64,000 bases of DNA from Platynereis dumerilii (taxonomy: Eukaryota; Annelida; Polychaeta; Phyllodocida; Nereididae). The notes under the pieces were generated by a model that was not told the DNA's origin, ran no database searches, and saw nothing but the letters and a program-made list of their open reading frames with translations. Position numbers and translations under genes: made by a program. How positions within the stretch are numbered: the stretch's first letter is position 1; the number at the start of each line of letters is the position of its first letter. This document shows positions 38,901 to 53,486 of this stretch, in pieces. The stretch covers positions 25,646,501 to 25,710,500 of the forward strand of contig JAPTHN010000011.1 in the NCBI GenBank assembly GCA_026936325.1, read 5' to 3'.

Positions 38901-40796
38901 CTAAAAAACTGCAGTACTTTTGACACTGAAATTGGCATATTGTATGTATTAAATACCCAAGATGTGTTTTTTGTGGGTCTAAATGCTCTGAGAAAGTTGA
39001 ACGGACGACAATTTACCAAAAATATGAAAAAATACTATTATTTTAAACTTGTATAATTCAGTCAATTTTGAAGTTAAATCTATGAAATTTTCCACTTAGG
39101 TGTCTAACTTATGCCTCTTTAAACATCTCTAATCAGTTGGAATGTTGGTCCTATGAATTTTTATAAAAACCCAAAAATTCGAAAAAATGCCAATTTTCCA
39201 ATATTTCTGCATGAAAAGCCAAATGGTAATGGGTAAGTTAGTTAACTTTAGGTCTTATTGTAGTTAGACACACTATTGACTAATATTCACAGCCATTGCA
39301 TGAGTTGTTGCAATTTTTTCCATTGAAATGTATGATTGAAAAAAGGCAAAAAATCATTAAAATGTCTATTTACTCTCCATTTCCTTCTGATGTCATACCA
39401 GTCGTTGACATTTTTTTTGTCAAAATAAACCTGACATGTTTCACATCATCATCATGCTGATTTTGAACAATATGAAAACTTTTATTGGCAGCATAGGTCA
39501 ATATTAACAAAATTAGATAAATATTAAGGATTTTCAGATAATCATACATCAGTAAATATTGGCCCTGGTCAATCAAATTTGCCACAATTATGTCTAAATT
39601 TGACTTTTTCTACCTCTCCTCATGAAATATTATATGACACTAAATCTTTTTAAAACTGCCAATTATTATAACTTTATGGTTAATATCTAAACTCAGTGAT
39701 GTAAATTTTTAGAAGATGAATAAATGTCAGCCACTTTTATTTAGTTGTTTGCATGAAAATTAAATGTGATTGAATCAGACAGATTGGCTTTTGTTGAATG
39801 GAGCACTGGAGAAGTCTTGATTATGTAATGTTATGTCACAGGGTAATTGTCTTCCCTGCTAATCCTTTGACAAGAAATCTTAAACTCTCAATTGTAAAGT
39901 TCTTAATGGTTTAAATCTAACATCAGTTATGTACATTTTAACATATAAAGTACTGTCAGCTTACTTTTATCTTGGTCTTTAATGAAAAACATATAAGACA
40001 GACTGGCAATAAGACCGCTATGTATATATAGAGGGTTATCAAAGAAAATTACTTGGCATGCAAATCCAATTTCTGCAAATTTCAGTGTGTAATTTTACAT
40101 TTCAAGACATTATTGGATAAATCTGTCTTTTAATTCATTTTAAAACTCACTCCAATTGTATTTTTAGCATTTTAAAGAAATATTGTTTAGGGGGTAAAAG
40201 TGTCATCATTGGAAGGGGTCCAGTTTTTTTGTGAATGGGCCTGGAGACAGTATGTCTGTGCTTCATTGTACCCCTCCCCTCCAGCCATTCATGTTATGTA
40301 ACATTGTGTCACTAATCCTGTCCAGTGACCAAAGCTGGGAACAAAGGAGCACAAAAGCAGTGCACAGCACCCTCAACTTTTTAACAAATTTTCTTTTTTC
40401 TTAGAAATATGTCCAAACTGCATTGACACCAACTTAGTAGTCTTATATTGAACAAATAAAGAAATTTCCAATTTTAATAAAATATTTAGGCCAACTAGAA
40501 GCTGAGATATGACTTTTTGTAGCCCATACAGGCTGTACACAGAGTTGGGACATCTTTCTCTTGTTTTGTTTTTCTTTACAGCTATTGTTATTCTCCAAAG
40601 TTTGACCAGCATTTAACCTTTGTATTAACTAGCAACTTGCTTAGTCTTAAAAGATATATATATACTGGCATAAACCTTGTTTTAGTGTTACTATTTACAA
40701 TGGTTTTGGTTGGAGACATCTTATCTATAATTTATGTTTTTAGACCCATATTCCATATTTGTAATTTATGATAAGAATAGCTAAGACAAGATAGAC

Positions 40797-40849
<53 letters not shown>

Positions 40850-40850
40850 G

Positions 40851-40923
<73 letters not shown>

Positions 40924-41004
40924 GTAGATTGATAGATAGATAGATAGATAGAAAGATAGAAAGATAGAAAGATAGAAGGATAGAGATAGATAGATAGATA
41001 GATC

Positions 41005-41035
<31 letters not shown>

Positions 41036-41036
41036 G

Positions 41037-41089
<53 letters not shown>

Positions 41090-41183
41090 GTAGATTGATA
41101 GATAGATAGATAGAAAGATAGAAAGATAGAAAGATAGAAAGATAGAAGGATAGAGATAGATAGATAGATAGATCGATAGATAG

Positions 41184-41236
<53 letters not shown>

Positions 41237-42076
41237 CACATGTAGATAGATAGATATATATATAGATAGATAGATAGATTGATAGATGCATACATAGATG
41301 GATAGATTATTAGAGTAATTTTAATCCTGTACAATTTCTAAAGCTTTACAATGATTCAAGATTCCTATACATGGATATATCACAAAATCCAATCATCAAC
41401 TGGAATTATTCTATTTTCTCAATTTAATCTCTTTTTACAAAAAGCACAAAATCAGCCATAGGCCTACTTGCCTGAATCACATGATCCAGATTTCATTTTG
41501 ACTAGAAGATATATCATTTCAAGTTTAATCTCTTGGTAACCATTGACTTTCAGTGATGTTTCATTGGACCCCCCCCCCTCATCACAGTGGCACACTTCTG
41601 AGGTGTGTGAAGTATGCCACCCTCCATTCTTTTGTCAGGTTACATAATGGCATTGCATAAGGTGATTAAAAGATTGGGGTACAGCAGACAATAGCCAATT
41701 GATATGGGTGTTTAGCAGCTGAGGAGGGGGGACTAAGGAAGCCCCTTTAACCCCTTTAAGGGGAATGTCTGCAAGGATAATGTAATTTAACTGAAATTGT
41801 TACAACATCCAACAATTTACATGGCTACATTCTAAAATGGATCCAGGATCAAGATGATGTAGAACTGAAGTCAATGACACTGTTTGATTAGATATAAGAT
41901 TTACAGACAGAAATTTATTGAACTGATAGATATCTAATTTTTGTTCAAACAATAGCTACCCTTATTGCAATTCAGTTTTATGCAGTTTAAATGAAATAGT
42001 AATTTTATCTTTTCTGCAGGAATTATGACACATCTTAATAGAAAAACTGATAGTTGGATTGATCAAACTACCAAAA

Positions 42077-42119
<43 letters not shown>

Positions 42120-45100
42120 CATCTATCTATCTATCTATCTAAACAGTCCCCTACATGTCCTGATCGTTTTCTGACTGTCTTTATCTCAGTTGTTGTCCAT
42201 TTCTAGCTGTCTTTTTAATGGTCATTACCTGTCTATTGTGCACTGCATTGCTTTATTTTCCTGTCTGTCACCACTGTATATTACATTCAGACAAAAATAA
42301 GTTTGATAAAAAACCAACTTTCTAAAATGGTAGTGGAAGAGGGGACGAATTACTGTGGGTAATCCATGCCGGATAATATTGTTCTTAATATTGTCACCGA
42401 AACCAGTCATCTTCTTGACTTCGTTTTTTTAAATTTTATTTCTCAAATTGCTCGTTCTCAAAAAGGCACAGATTTTGCCACAGGCCACCAATAGGCATAG
42501 TGGAATACTTGCCTGAATTTCATTATCCAGATTATACCAAATAATACCACTTCAACAGTACAATGTAACGTCTTGCTAATTGCTAACCATTGATTTTCAG
42601 TTCATTTGATCTTGTGCCACACTTTTTGACTCCTTGCCCAAATTTTAACCGTTTCCCCTCTTTTTCTGGGGGGGACCCATCCTGCAAGCTGATTGCATGT
42701 GGATTTTGAATTCCCGCCAATACAAAATGGCAGACAGGAAACATTTATATTATTTTGCTCACAGCTCTTGGCCATTCAATGAAAGTTTTTCAACGGGAAT
42801 TTCATGTTCATGAGGATATTAGAGTACCCAGTGGGGTCCTGCCTCAATGTATCCCACTGTCTGGAGAATAGCCGTTGAGTAGCCGAGGGTATGCTGCCGC
42901 GCAGCCTATGTTTCATCTTAAAAAAGTATAATTTGTGACATAGTGTAACTGAGATGACATGATGCATACTAATGAGATCAAGAAGCTTTGTAACAATACC
43001 ACACATGTATGCACAGCACAGTTATTACAGATCTCGTATTAGTGTGCCATGTTCTTTTCAACTGCCACAGTGCTCTTGTGATGTCAGTATCAGCATAATG
43101 ATTTCACAGTTGGTATATCCGCAGTTTCAGCTGTGTCACTTGGAACCCATGCTGATCACACCATTACAAATTCTCACATAAACTGTTAGATTGTTGCTCA
43201 ACATTGATTATTCAGTTTGATGTTTTGAATAAATCCAAAAGTTACAATATCCAGCTATATATAATGCATGGATTTTGTGTATAACTGCTATCAGTTTTAG
43301 CACTTTTACAACAAAACAAATTCATTCACTCTCACATTCATTTGTTGGTCTGAGAGGTTATCATGTGTTCTGTCTTGGCAAAAATAATATACATAGGAAC
43401 CATTCAGAATTTAAGGCCTAAGGGGCGGGGGAGTTTTGCTTGGGTGCATCCTTATCACTGATTTCCAATAATGTTTATTTGATGATCGAATTCTTAGCCT
43501 CCTTGTCTGGCCTTTTCCCAAATATTTGGGGAGCAACTACCCCCCCCCCCTCATTTCTCCTCCTGTGGTATGTCCATGCAACACCGCCAAGTTCACTTCA
43601 GAAAAATCTCCCCATCATCCCCATTCCAGTCATCGATTCTGAACAGTTTCTTTAGTGCAGATCTCACCTAAAAGGCTGAAAAGCCACAAGGTGCTGCCCT
43701 CAATGACAAATTTCACAACAGGACACCATGAATGTCCACGATGGATCAAGCAAGTGGCTCAAACATATCAGTTTCACCTGCTCGAACTGAATCAAACAAC
43801 CATACCAATGAATGCAGATTAATCAATTGTCATTCACACTTAGCCCATAAGCCGGACTTGTTGGTAGCAGTTGGAATCAACACTCAAGCTTGGAGTGCCA
43901 ATAGTGATGTCAGTATTGCAATACTGACATCATCTGGGCATATATTCACATGGAACATGGCACACTTATACGAGATCTGTAATAACACAAGAAAATCTAT
44001 GAAAATCAACTGTGTAAGAACTTCCGTAAGATCACCCTCCACGGCCTCCAGTCGGTCCAGCAGTCTTTTCCTGTCTCGGCAAGTGCTAACCTTAGTTCTA
44101 AGCAAAAGAGGACCATATATCAGATATCTCTAATTCTCCGTACTTTTCCGTATAAAATCCATGGAATGTGAAAAAGCCTTTTTTCAAAGAATTCTATGAT
44201 CTGATGACAAGAATCTCCTTTGTTGCATCAGATAAGAAGTCAATTTGAAAGGTTAGTGGCTATTTCTATAGGTGCCCTTTGGCACCAAGTTTGAGTGAAA
44301 AAGGTCAATGCCAGTGAATAGGATTGGCGCGACACGATGGATATGTAAAGAGCCATGTGAGAGGAATATATAATTTGAAGGATTTTGCATGTTGGATGAT
44401 TTTGTATCATTGTAAATGCTAGCAAAGATACAAACAGAGTATCATGTACTTGTATTATAAATGTGTATTGTGTAATTAAGAACAACCATAAAAGCTGTGA
44501 TACACTTAGGCCCAATTCCCCATGGCCCAAAACATGGGAGAGAAAGGTAACACCAAGGGTCACCGCATGTTTATCGATATGTTGAAAGCTGGGTGGCAGA
44601 GAGATTTAAAAGGTTCCTGCCTGCTCGAATAAAGGTCTTTGTCTGTATGGGTATGAACCCCGGGTTGCACGCAGTCTAAAAAATTTAGCTGTGTTGAGTG
44701 CACAGTTTGGTAACAGATAGTGAAATGTTTGACTGACAACAGCTGCATGCTGCAGTACAGGCAGCTGAGCAAGTGAGGCAGCTAACTGACAAAATTCAAG
44801 TCGAATTGGATGTCGAATTGGCTTTTAGGTCACTAGGACAGTTGCCTACTAGGTCCACGGTCAGCAGAGCTCAGTGGAACTGTGCTGGATATTCTCAGCA
44901 AAGCATTTTTGCACGCACATGAAATAGAGCAGCTCCAGTCAATGCTGTTGCCTGACGAAATGTATGAAAAACCTTTTGTCAAAATTTCATTCAGCTACTT
45001 CAAACAGAAAGTTCCATCAAGAAAATTGGTCAGAACTTTAGAATTCTCCTTGAGTCCTCGTATGTTTGTATCTTGAAACAAGAAAGACACTATCTCCTTG

Positions 45101-48037
45101 ATATGCATAAAGGAAGAATATTAGCTTGAACTTGCAGAGTGACATCACAGCTTTCACACCTAAGCAACTGACCAATCACAGTATTTTATGTCATACCCTA
45201 GAGTGAAAATTGAAATTTCTGATACCAATATCGATTGCAAGTTTGCAACTAGTTGTAGACAATGCACTCACATGACAGGAGACCCCTCATGCAATCTGTG
45301 GTGATTGAAAACTATGGCCAAGCCCTCTTCCGGTTGAATTCTGGTCAAGATGTTCTTCTCTTCTGCTCTGTATCTGCCAATATCATCCTGAAGTTAAAAT
45401 ATATACAATAACACGTTACATAATATAATTAGCATATTGTCCTAATATTGATATATATATATAGAGGCGGTAGGATCTTACAGCTTAGAACACTTGAACC
45501 TTATAGATTTTTTTAGCCATTTTGAATATTACCAGACTAATTAGTCCCAACCATAGTGTATGCGGGTTTTGTCCAATGCTCTCAAAATGGAGCAGATAGT
45601 GTGCTTTTGCAAGATTACGACCCCTATTTAGCATACATATGCAATAGGAAAGCTCATTGGTATAGTATGATGCAGTCATTGTGTCTATGTTTCATGCAAT
45701 ATTAGTGATGCTATAAAAAAATACATGAGACAACTTTTACTTGGAATTCAAAGGATAATCACTGAAGGGTGCACTAATTTCTGAGAGCAACTGTTCATGG
45801 TTATTTGAAGCCTGAGGTTGAACTCACTAACAAGCACATACCAGTCAGGCTGCAGTAGCCGGATTAGTTATTAAGTTGCGACAGTGAGCGTGTAGGTTAC
45901 ACATGCGATATTTCACTGGAGCTGCTCTATTTCACGTCCCCGCATACATGCATTGCTAGGAATATCTTGCTCAGTTTTGCTGAGCTATGCTGGGCCTGAT
46001 AGACAACCGTTCCAGTGACCTAGCAGCCAATTTGACACCCAATTTTACTTGAATTTTGTCAGTCTGCCTTTACTGCAGACTGCTGTCAGTCAGCATACCA
46101 GCCCAGTGCATGTTTCAGCAATCGGTACAAATTGAGTCTTGCAAAACTAAATCCAGAAGGTAAGCAACTAGTGTAAGACATTGTTCTTTCTTTAATCATT
46201 CCCCCTTTTCTTTTTCCTGTTCTCTTCTCTTTTCTTTAATTTCATTGTAATGGGGAAAAATTGTTGAACATTCAACGTCAGATAATTACTTCCTTTTCGC
46301 CACTTTCATCTAATCTTACTGATGCTCTCACATGCCTTTGAAACTACCTTAAACAGGGTCTGTTGTTCATCCACAAAATTTGTAGTTCCTCCTTTGAAGT
46401 CTCCATTCAAGTAGAGCATGAATGTTTTCAAAGATCTCAGTCTGCTGTTCTCCACAAAATGACCATCAAAATGAGGCGCGAAATGGCCCCCTGGTGTGTA
46501 CTTGCAGAAACGCCAAGTCTGTGGAAGAATAGAAGGAAAAGATATTCAAACAAAACGCCAGAAATTTGATTTGCAAAATACTTATCTGTAGCCATACATA
46601 ACATGGGTATCAAGTCAACTAGTAACCATGCCAACTGGTAACCAAACCAACTGGTAACCAACCAACTGGTAACCAACCAACTGGTAACCAACCAACTGGT
46701 AACCAAAAGCTCTGCCAACTCGTAACCATCCTTTTTTGGTGGGTCACCAACTGGTAACCACTCACTAAAATCAATTTATTTTCCTTACCAACTAGTAACC
46801 AAGGGCCCTACCAAGTCGTAATCAGGCAGGGCCCTACCAATTCGTAACCAAGGCCCTACCAAAGTTTGTGGCTTCCCCTGTCATCTAACTTGGGTTATCA
46901 ATCAATGCACCATCTGTCGTGATTACAAGTTTGCAAACTGCTACCAAAGATCATTTGGTGGTTAGGAGATGGTCTTCCCTGGTTACCAGTTGGTCTTCCC
47001 TGGTTACCAGTTGGTCTTCCCTGGTTACGAGTTGGTCTTCCCTGGTTACGAGTTGGTCTTCCCTGGTTACGAGTTGGCGATGAGTACTGGTTACAAGTTG
47101 GTATACAATTTTTATTTTTTGGTTACTACTTGGTCATGGCCCTTGATTTTAAAATCTCTTGGTTACTACTTGGTTGGGAAAAAAGAAAAATGGTTACGAG
47201 TTGGTTTGGTTACGACTTGACATGGTTACTAGTTGACTAGTATTCATAACATGAGAATTTCTTATCTTTCGAAATATTTAAATAAACAAGATATTTTTTA
47301 TATTCATAAGCAGGCTTTCTTCTAATAGGCTTTTAGTACCTTAGCACTGCCCAAATATGCGAAATTCAAAGTATAAGAAAAAACAGATATTTTGGCAAGT
47401 TGCAGTCACCTAAGTTCAGGCTTGGGTGTCTGGTGGGGTTGACAGGTGAGATGGCCGATACAGTGGGAGTTTTCAGCTTACACATTTACCCGCAATATGA
47501 AGGATCTTTTACATGTCCTGCACAGACAGTCAGGCAAGGGGCAAGTGGCCACCAGCTGGCCGCCATGCAGGCAACAGCAGCCTGATTTCGTTGCGATCGT
47601 GAGGAAGGATGCTACAATATTTCACTGTAGTTACTCGATTTCATGTGCGTGCATTCATGCATTGCTGGGAATATCTTTCTCAGCTCTGCTGGGCAGTGGG
47701 CACGGTCCTGATAGACTGATAGACAACTGTCCCAATGACCTAAAAGCCAATTCGACACCCAATTTGACTTGTGATTTGAATTTCGTCAGTTTTCAGGCAT
47801 GTGAGCTTGCTTGCCTGCATGTATGGACTGTTGTCAATCAGGCAGCCATTAATTTCAAGTTCACCATCTCTCGAGTTCTAACCCATGCAGGCACAGATTT
47901 CAAGCAGAGCACGGCCTGTTATGTAACCACTCAGGCTACCAGCACAGTAAAAAGTAAAAGCACTTTAAGAGTGGCTTGTAGATAGAATATCTATCTATAG
48001 AGATCTTCTATTTGCTTATCTATTTTTCTGTAAGGCT

Positions 48038-48097
<60 letters not shown>

Positions 48098-51000
48098 ATA
48101 GATCTATCTATCTATCTGTCAATCTGTCTATCTGTCTATCTATCTCCCTTCCTTTCTCCCTCCCTTCCTCCCTTCCGAGGAGTATATAATTTCTTCCTGC
48201 AGTTCTGCAAAAAAAATGCAGAATTCTGCAGTTCTGCAAAAAACTGCAGAATTCTGCAGTTCTGCAAAAAGCTGCAGAATTCTGCAAAAAACTGCAGAAT
48301 TCTGCAGGAAACTGCAGAATTCTGCAGTTCTACAAAAAAACTGCAGAATTCTGCAGTTCCACAAAAAAATCTGCAGAATTCTGCAGTTAAAAAAAAAACT
48401 CTGCAGGAAGCTGCAGAATTTTGCAGTTCTCCAGCTCCCTGCATGATTTCTGAACCTCTGTTACTTCCTGCAGTTTATTGCAATGCATCTTCAAAGTTCA
48501 GACCTCTCTGACATGGGGCTTGCCGCTACCAAGGAAACGTGGTTTGGGGGATTGTTGTACGAGGGATCGGGGTTTTTGGTAGTCCTCTGTCACTGCAGCG
48601 TTTCTGAAAAGTTTCTGCAGCAAAATCTGTAATCCTGTAGGAGATATGCAGCCTGGGAGGTTTCATGCAGTTCTGCAAAAGACTGCAGAATTCTGCAGAA
48701 TATTGCAGAATTCTGCAGAAAACTGCAGAATTCTGCAGAAAACTGCAGAATTCTGCAGTTCTACAAAAAACTGCAGAATTCTGCAAAAAAGTGCAGAATT
48801 CTGCAGTTCCAAAAAAATCTGCAGAATTCTGCAGTTTCAAAAAAAACTCTGCAGGAAGCTGCAGAATTCTGCAGTTCTGCAGCTAACTGCATGATTTCTG
48901 AACTTCTGTTACTTCCTCCTGTGTATTGCATCTGTACAGTTCAGACCTCTTTGACATTGGGCTTGCCGCTACCAAGGAAACATTGATTTGGGGGGTTGGT
49001 TTGGGGGGTTGTGGTTTGGGGGGTCGGGGTTTTGGTAGTCCTCTGTCATTGCAGCGTTTCTGAAAAGTTTCTGCAGCAAAATCTGTAATCCTGTAGGAGA
49101 TATGCAGCCTGGGAGGTTTTATGCAGCTCTGCAAAAAATCTGCAGGAAAATTGCAGAATTCTGCAGTTCTACCAGGTAGCAGTTTGTGGAATGACCTCTA
49201 TCAAAATAAACTTCCGTGGACGTTTTGCCTCTCTGCTCGGCCAATTCTCAACCGAATTTCATTCAGAAAAAAGTTTCAGGTACCCTACAACCAGGTCTAT
49301 AGACTGCAGTAGTCAGTCTTTGTCCGTCGTTGTTTCTTTTCGCCGTACGATACATTTTTCGGCCATCTGTCAGCTCCCAAAAATGTCATTTTATAAACTG
49401 CTGACAGTGCTCTATCAAAATAAACTTCCAAGGACGTTTTGCCCCTCTGCTCGGTCAATTCTCAACCAAATTTCATTTCGAAAAATGTTTCAGGTACCCT
49501 ACAACCAGGTCTATAGACTGCAGTAGTTTTGCCGTACGACACATTTTTAGGCGAACAGTCAGCTCGCAAAAATGCCATTTTGCAGGGTCAGTGTAAAATG
49601 CGGACCATGCAGACCATTTTGCAAGCTGCAGAATGCATTGCAGATGAGCATCAAAACCCCAGACCCCCCCACCCAACCCCAAACCACAACCAAAGAGGTC
49701 TGAACTTAGCAGATGCATTACAATTTATGAGATGCATTAATAGTACCAGAGGTTCACAAATACTGCATGGAGCTGCAGAACTGCAGAATTCTACAGTTTT
49801 CTGCAGAATTCTGCAGTTTCCTACAGAACTGCAGAATTTTTTTCAGAACTGCAGAATTCTGCAATTTTCTGCAATTTTCTGCAGAATTCTGCAGTTTCCT
49901 ACAGAACTGCAGCATTTTTTTCAGAACTGCAGAATTCTGCAATTTTCTGCAGAATTCTGCAGTTTCCTGCAGAATTTTTTGCAGAACTGCTGAATTCTGC
50001 AGTTTTCTGCAGAATTCTGCAGTTTCTATTGCAGAATATGCAGGTGCAGGAAGAAATTTAAGTGTACTGTCCCTTCCTCCCTTCTTCCCTTCCTCCCTTC
50101 CTTCCTTCCCTTCCTTCCTTCCCTTCCTTCCTTACTCCCTTCCTTTCTCCCTTCCTCCCTCTCTCCGTCTCTTTCTTCCTTCATTCTACTGAATTAGTAT
50201 ACACTGGATCTTGCTGCTGTGGCTACTGCTATCACTGAAGCAATATATTTTTAATTCGCGCCAAAACGAACATTTTAGTTGAGTAAATAATAAATGTATT
50301 GTCATGGAAGTGTACCAAAAGTTTTTCTTGTGTAAGTTAAAATTATGTTGCAACTGTATGCAAACTTTGAATGAGAATGGTGAAAGAGTTCGATCTCTGA
50401 ATTGTTGACAAGTTTACTGTCACTGCCTTATACAATAGAGTTGCGCTTGCAAGCAAGCAACTCTACAAAAGGAGAATTTACAGGGTGAGGCAAAAAAACT
50501 TGCACCAGCAATAGATGTGAATTATAACTGTCATATTTTCCTAACTAATGCTTCAACAAATACCAGAATCGGACATAATCAAGATATGTATATCTAAATT
50601 GATGTTCTCAAAGAATTTTCCATTCTTACGTATTATTTTTCCCCTTTTTAGGTCCAAAGGCAGTGTACTTCGGTTCTTTGTGGGTGCATGTTTTTATCAA
50701 ATACTACCAAATTGCGGCTTTCAATCATGCCATTGTCATTTTGGGAATGATTCAGACATCTCTCTCTACTGTTGCCCACAGTGACTTTTAAAAATCGTTT
50801 GAAATTTTGAGGTCTATAGTGAACAGGGGTGCTCTTGTTTTGGACGAGAGGATAATCTATTTTATCATAGACCTCTCCTGGCTTCTCTCAGCAGAACATA
50901 CTTAAAGTAAATCTCACCAAAATATCACATTACTGTTAATAGATAAATAGACAGACAGATAAGGCAAGTTCAGCCCTCTTTATGGCCAGTTCTTGGTGCT

Positions 51001-53432
51001 GGAAGGGTTGATTGATGAGACGGGATGGCATGCCCTTTACATCATGCTATGTATTCACCCCATCTCAGAGGTATTTTACTTGCCAAGCACAGAAACTGAT
51101 GCTGAGGGGCCTACATTTATTGTCTCATCGGAATGAGATCCACCAAGCATGTTACTCTGGAAGATCCACTTGAAACATTTTGTGTTCAGCGGCCAGGATT
51201 TGAATCCATGCAGACCCAAACCTTCAACAGAGCAGGCCTGAAATGACATTATTCAGCCACAAAACTGCTTTATGTTGTTGGCTTCTACATTGGGATTGAC
51301 TTGGTCAGAATAGAAAGCTAATAAAACACCCTAGGGTTGATTTTTTTCTGCCCTTGTATGGAAATGACTATGAACCATGCTGTCATAGGTAGTAACCAAT
51401 AAAACAATCACCTGACAACAGAAATTTGTCTTTCTTTGCCCAATTTTCACTGGAGTTATTCTCTTTCATTAAACTGCCTTTAATAAATAAATTTCGCTGC
51501 ATTCAGAAATGTCCATTGTCAGAAGTATCCAAAACACCACACTGTAAATTCTGAAATTCTGAGTTAGCTCAAATGATTGAGTGAGACGGTTGCACAATTT
51601 GTTTGAGCAACGATAGCTTGCTGTTTTGAGTTATGATAATCTTTATGTTGTTATAACTTGCAAACAACAAGCTATCTTGGCTCAAAGGAATTGTGCAACC
51701 ATCTCACTCAATCAATTAAGCTAACTCAAAATTCAAAATATACAGTGCATGCTCTGCTTTGGTGTGGGCAAGCACAATTTTGCAGGGACTTTTGTGACCT
51801 GTTTTAAACATTTACAGCTTCGATAACAGATATACACTTTGTTGGCTTGCATGTCTTACATTTTAATATAGCTTTTGTTTTACAGAATCAAATCGGCACC
51901 AAAACTGCGCAATACGATCATTCACCTTAAATTCAACATTTCCTTTTTAGTTTTTACAGTGTTCAGCTGTCGTATATCTAGTTCAAATAATACAATTTCC
52001 CCTGTGAAGAAGCCTGTCATAATGTGTACTTCGCAGATTTGATTCCATTCATCCTGCACAGGAAAGCAATTTGGTTCTTATCCGAAATATTCCGTCAACA
52101 TCCGTGTTAGCAGCCAGAATAGGTAGATTGACTAGATGGAATATTGTCTTGTTCTTTTCATAACAAAATTCATAAACCTATATTAAGCCTTTTGACACAA
52201 CATGCTTGCCAAGTTGCCAAATAAAATCAGATGTTCTCGAAAACTACCTGTCTGGCAAAAAAATATCTAGGCTGTCAGACAGTAAAGTGACTTGAGCAAA
52301 AATAGATGTGAGCCAGAAGTTTATCATTACATGTGCAGGTAAAAGATGTTATCTAAAGTTCTTTACCCTCAGCAATGCTTTTTGATGTATATATTCAATG
52401 CTTTTTGAATGATGGGAAAAACCGGCGGAAATATAACAGCGTTTTATTTTTTGGTTTCCAACCAACAGCTTTGCAATGTAGCAAATCTTTTTGATGTGTA
52501 TTCAACGCTTTTTGAATGATTGGAAAAACCAGAGAAAAATATAACCGCATTATATTTGTTGGTTTCCAACCAACAGCTCATAACCTGTACTTTGTACATG
52601 CATGAAACTGAACCATAATATGCGCAAATTAGTGTGACAAGACCTTTCCCTGGTTTTACAAACCGTGGCAGATGACAGGGCAGGGGGAAAATACAGATGA
52701 TTGAAGGCCACGTCTAGTGTTTCCAATGAGTCTCGCTCGACACCTCTCGAGAATGGTCATGGTCTAGTGCACAAGAATCGAGCATTTCCCGAGAAATCTA
52801 GGACACTGTCCTGCCATTGGCACAATGATAAAACAAGAGAGAGTTAATCATGCAATGGATCCAATTTTTTGGCTTTTATCTGTCTCTGTTCGGGACTGTC
52901 AAGTGGCAGCAGAATGCTGACAGTCCCTGGAAAATCGAATTGGGTCAACAATAATTTGATCTGTTTTGGACTGATCACCAGATCAGGTCGCACAACAGCT
53001 GTCCATATTACTACGCCAAACTACTTTCACAAAGCATGGTTGCTGGCAAGTATCCAGTCCACTGCTTTGAATGAAAATGTTTGGAAATCATGAGACAAAA
53101 AGACAAAGTTTTGAAACTTTACCATACACTTTGCCTGTGAAAGGGACGATTTTACCATAGAGCTATAAGGGGAAGAGGGCACGGCCGGCTATATCAAAGG
53201 TTCACCCAGCGTCTCTCATGAGACTATAACGACATGTGAAAAATCACAAGTATTAGTTAAAAAAACCCCTTCTTAATGACATTTTAGTGATATAATGACC
53301 CTCCTAACGGTCTCCACGAGGTAAATAGCATAACAATTCCTTCGTTTAGCATTTGAAAGAATAAGAAATATCTATCTATCTATCTACCTGTCTGTCTATC
53401 TATCCTATCTATCCATCCATCCATCTATCTAC

Positions 53433-53486
<54 letters not shown>

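Noticed and set aside
40732-41334. Three long overlapping minus-strand ORFs rich in YLSI
   Set aside because: They translate GATA repeats. All frames are open because the array lacks stops.
43732-44133. 133-aa plus-strand ORF
   Set aside because: No domain, antisense to the dioxygenase intron, and includes a local palindrome (GTATTGCAATAC).
47446-47985. 179-aa plus-strand ORF
   Set aside because: It overlaps a SINE-C copy and has no family motif.
48136-50192. FCRILQ / AEFCSF repeat ORFs
   Set aside because: Translation of the CTGCAGAATTC palindromic array. They appear on both strands, as expected for a palindrome.
50487-50520. Mariner-like terminus CAGGGTGAGGCAAAAAAACT
   Set aside because: Only one end was found; no mirror terminus with a TA flank within about 1 kb, so no element was called.
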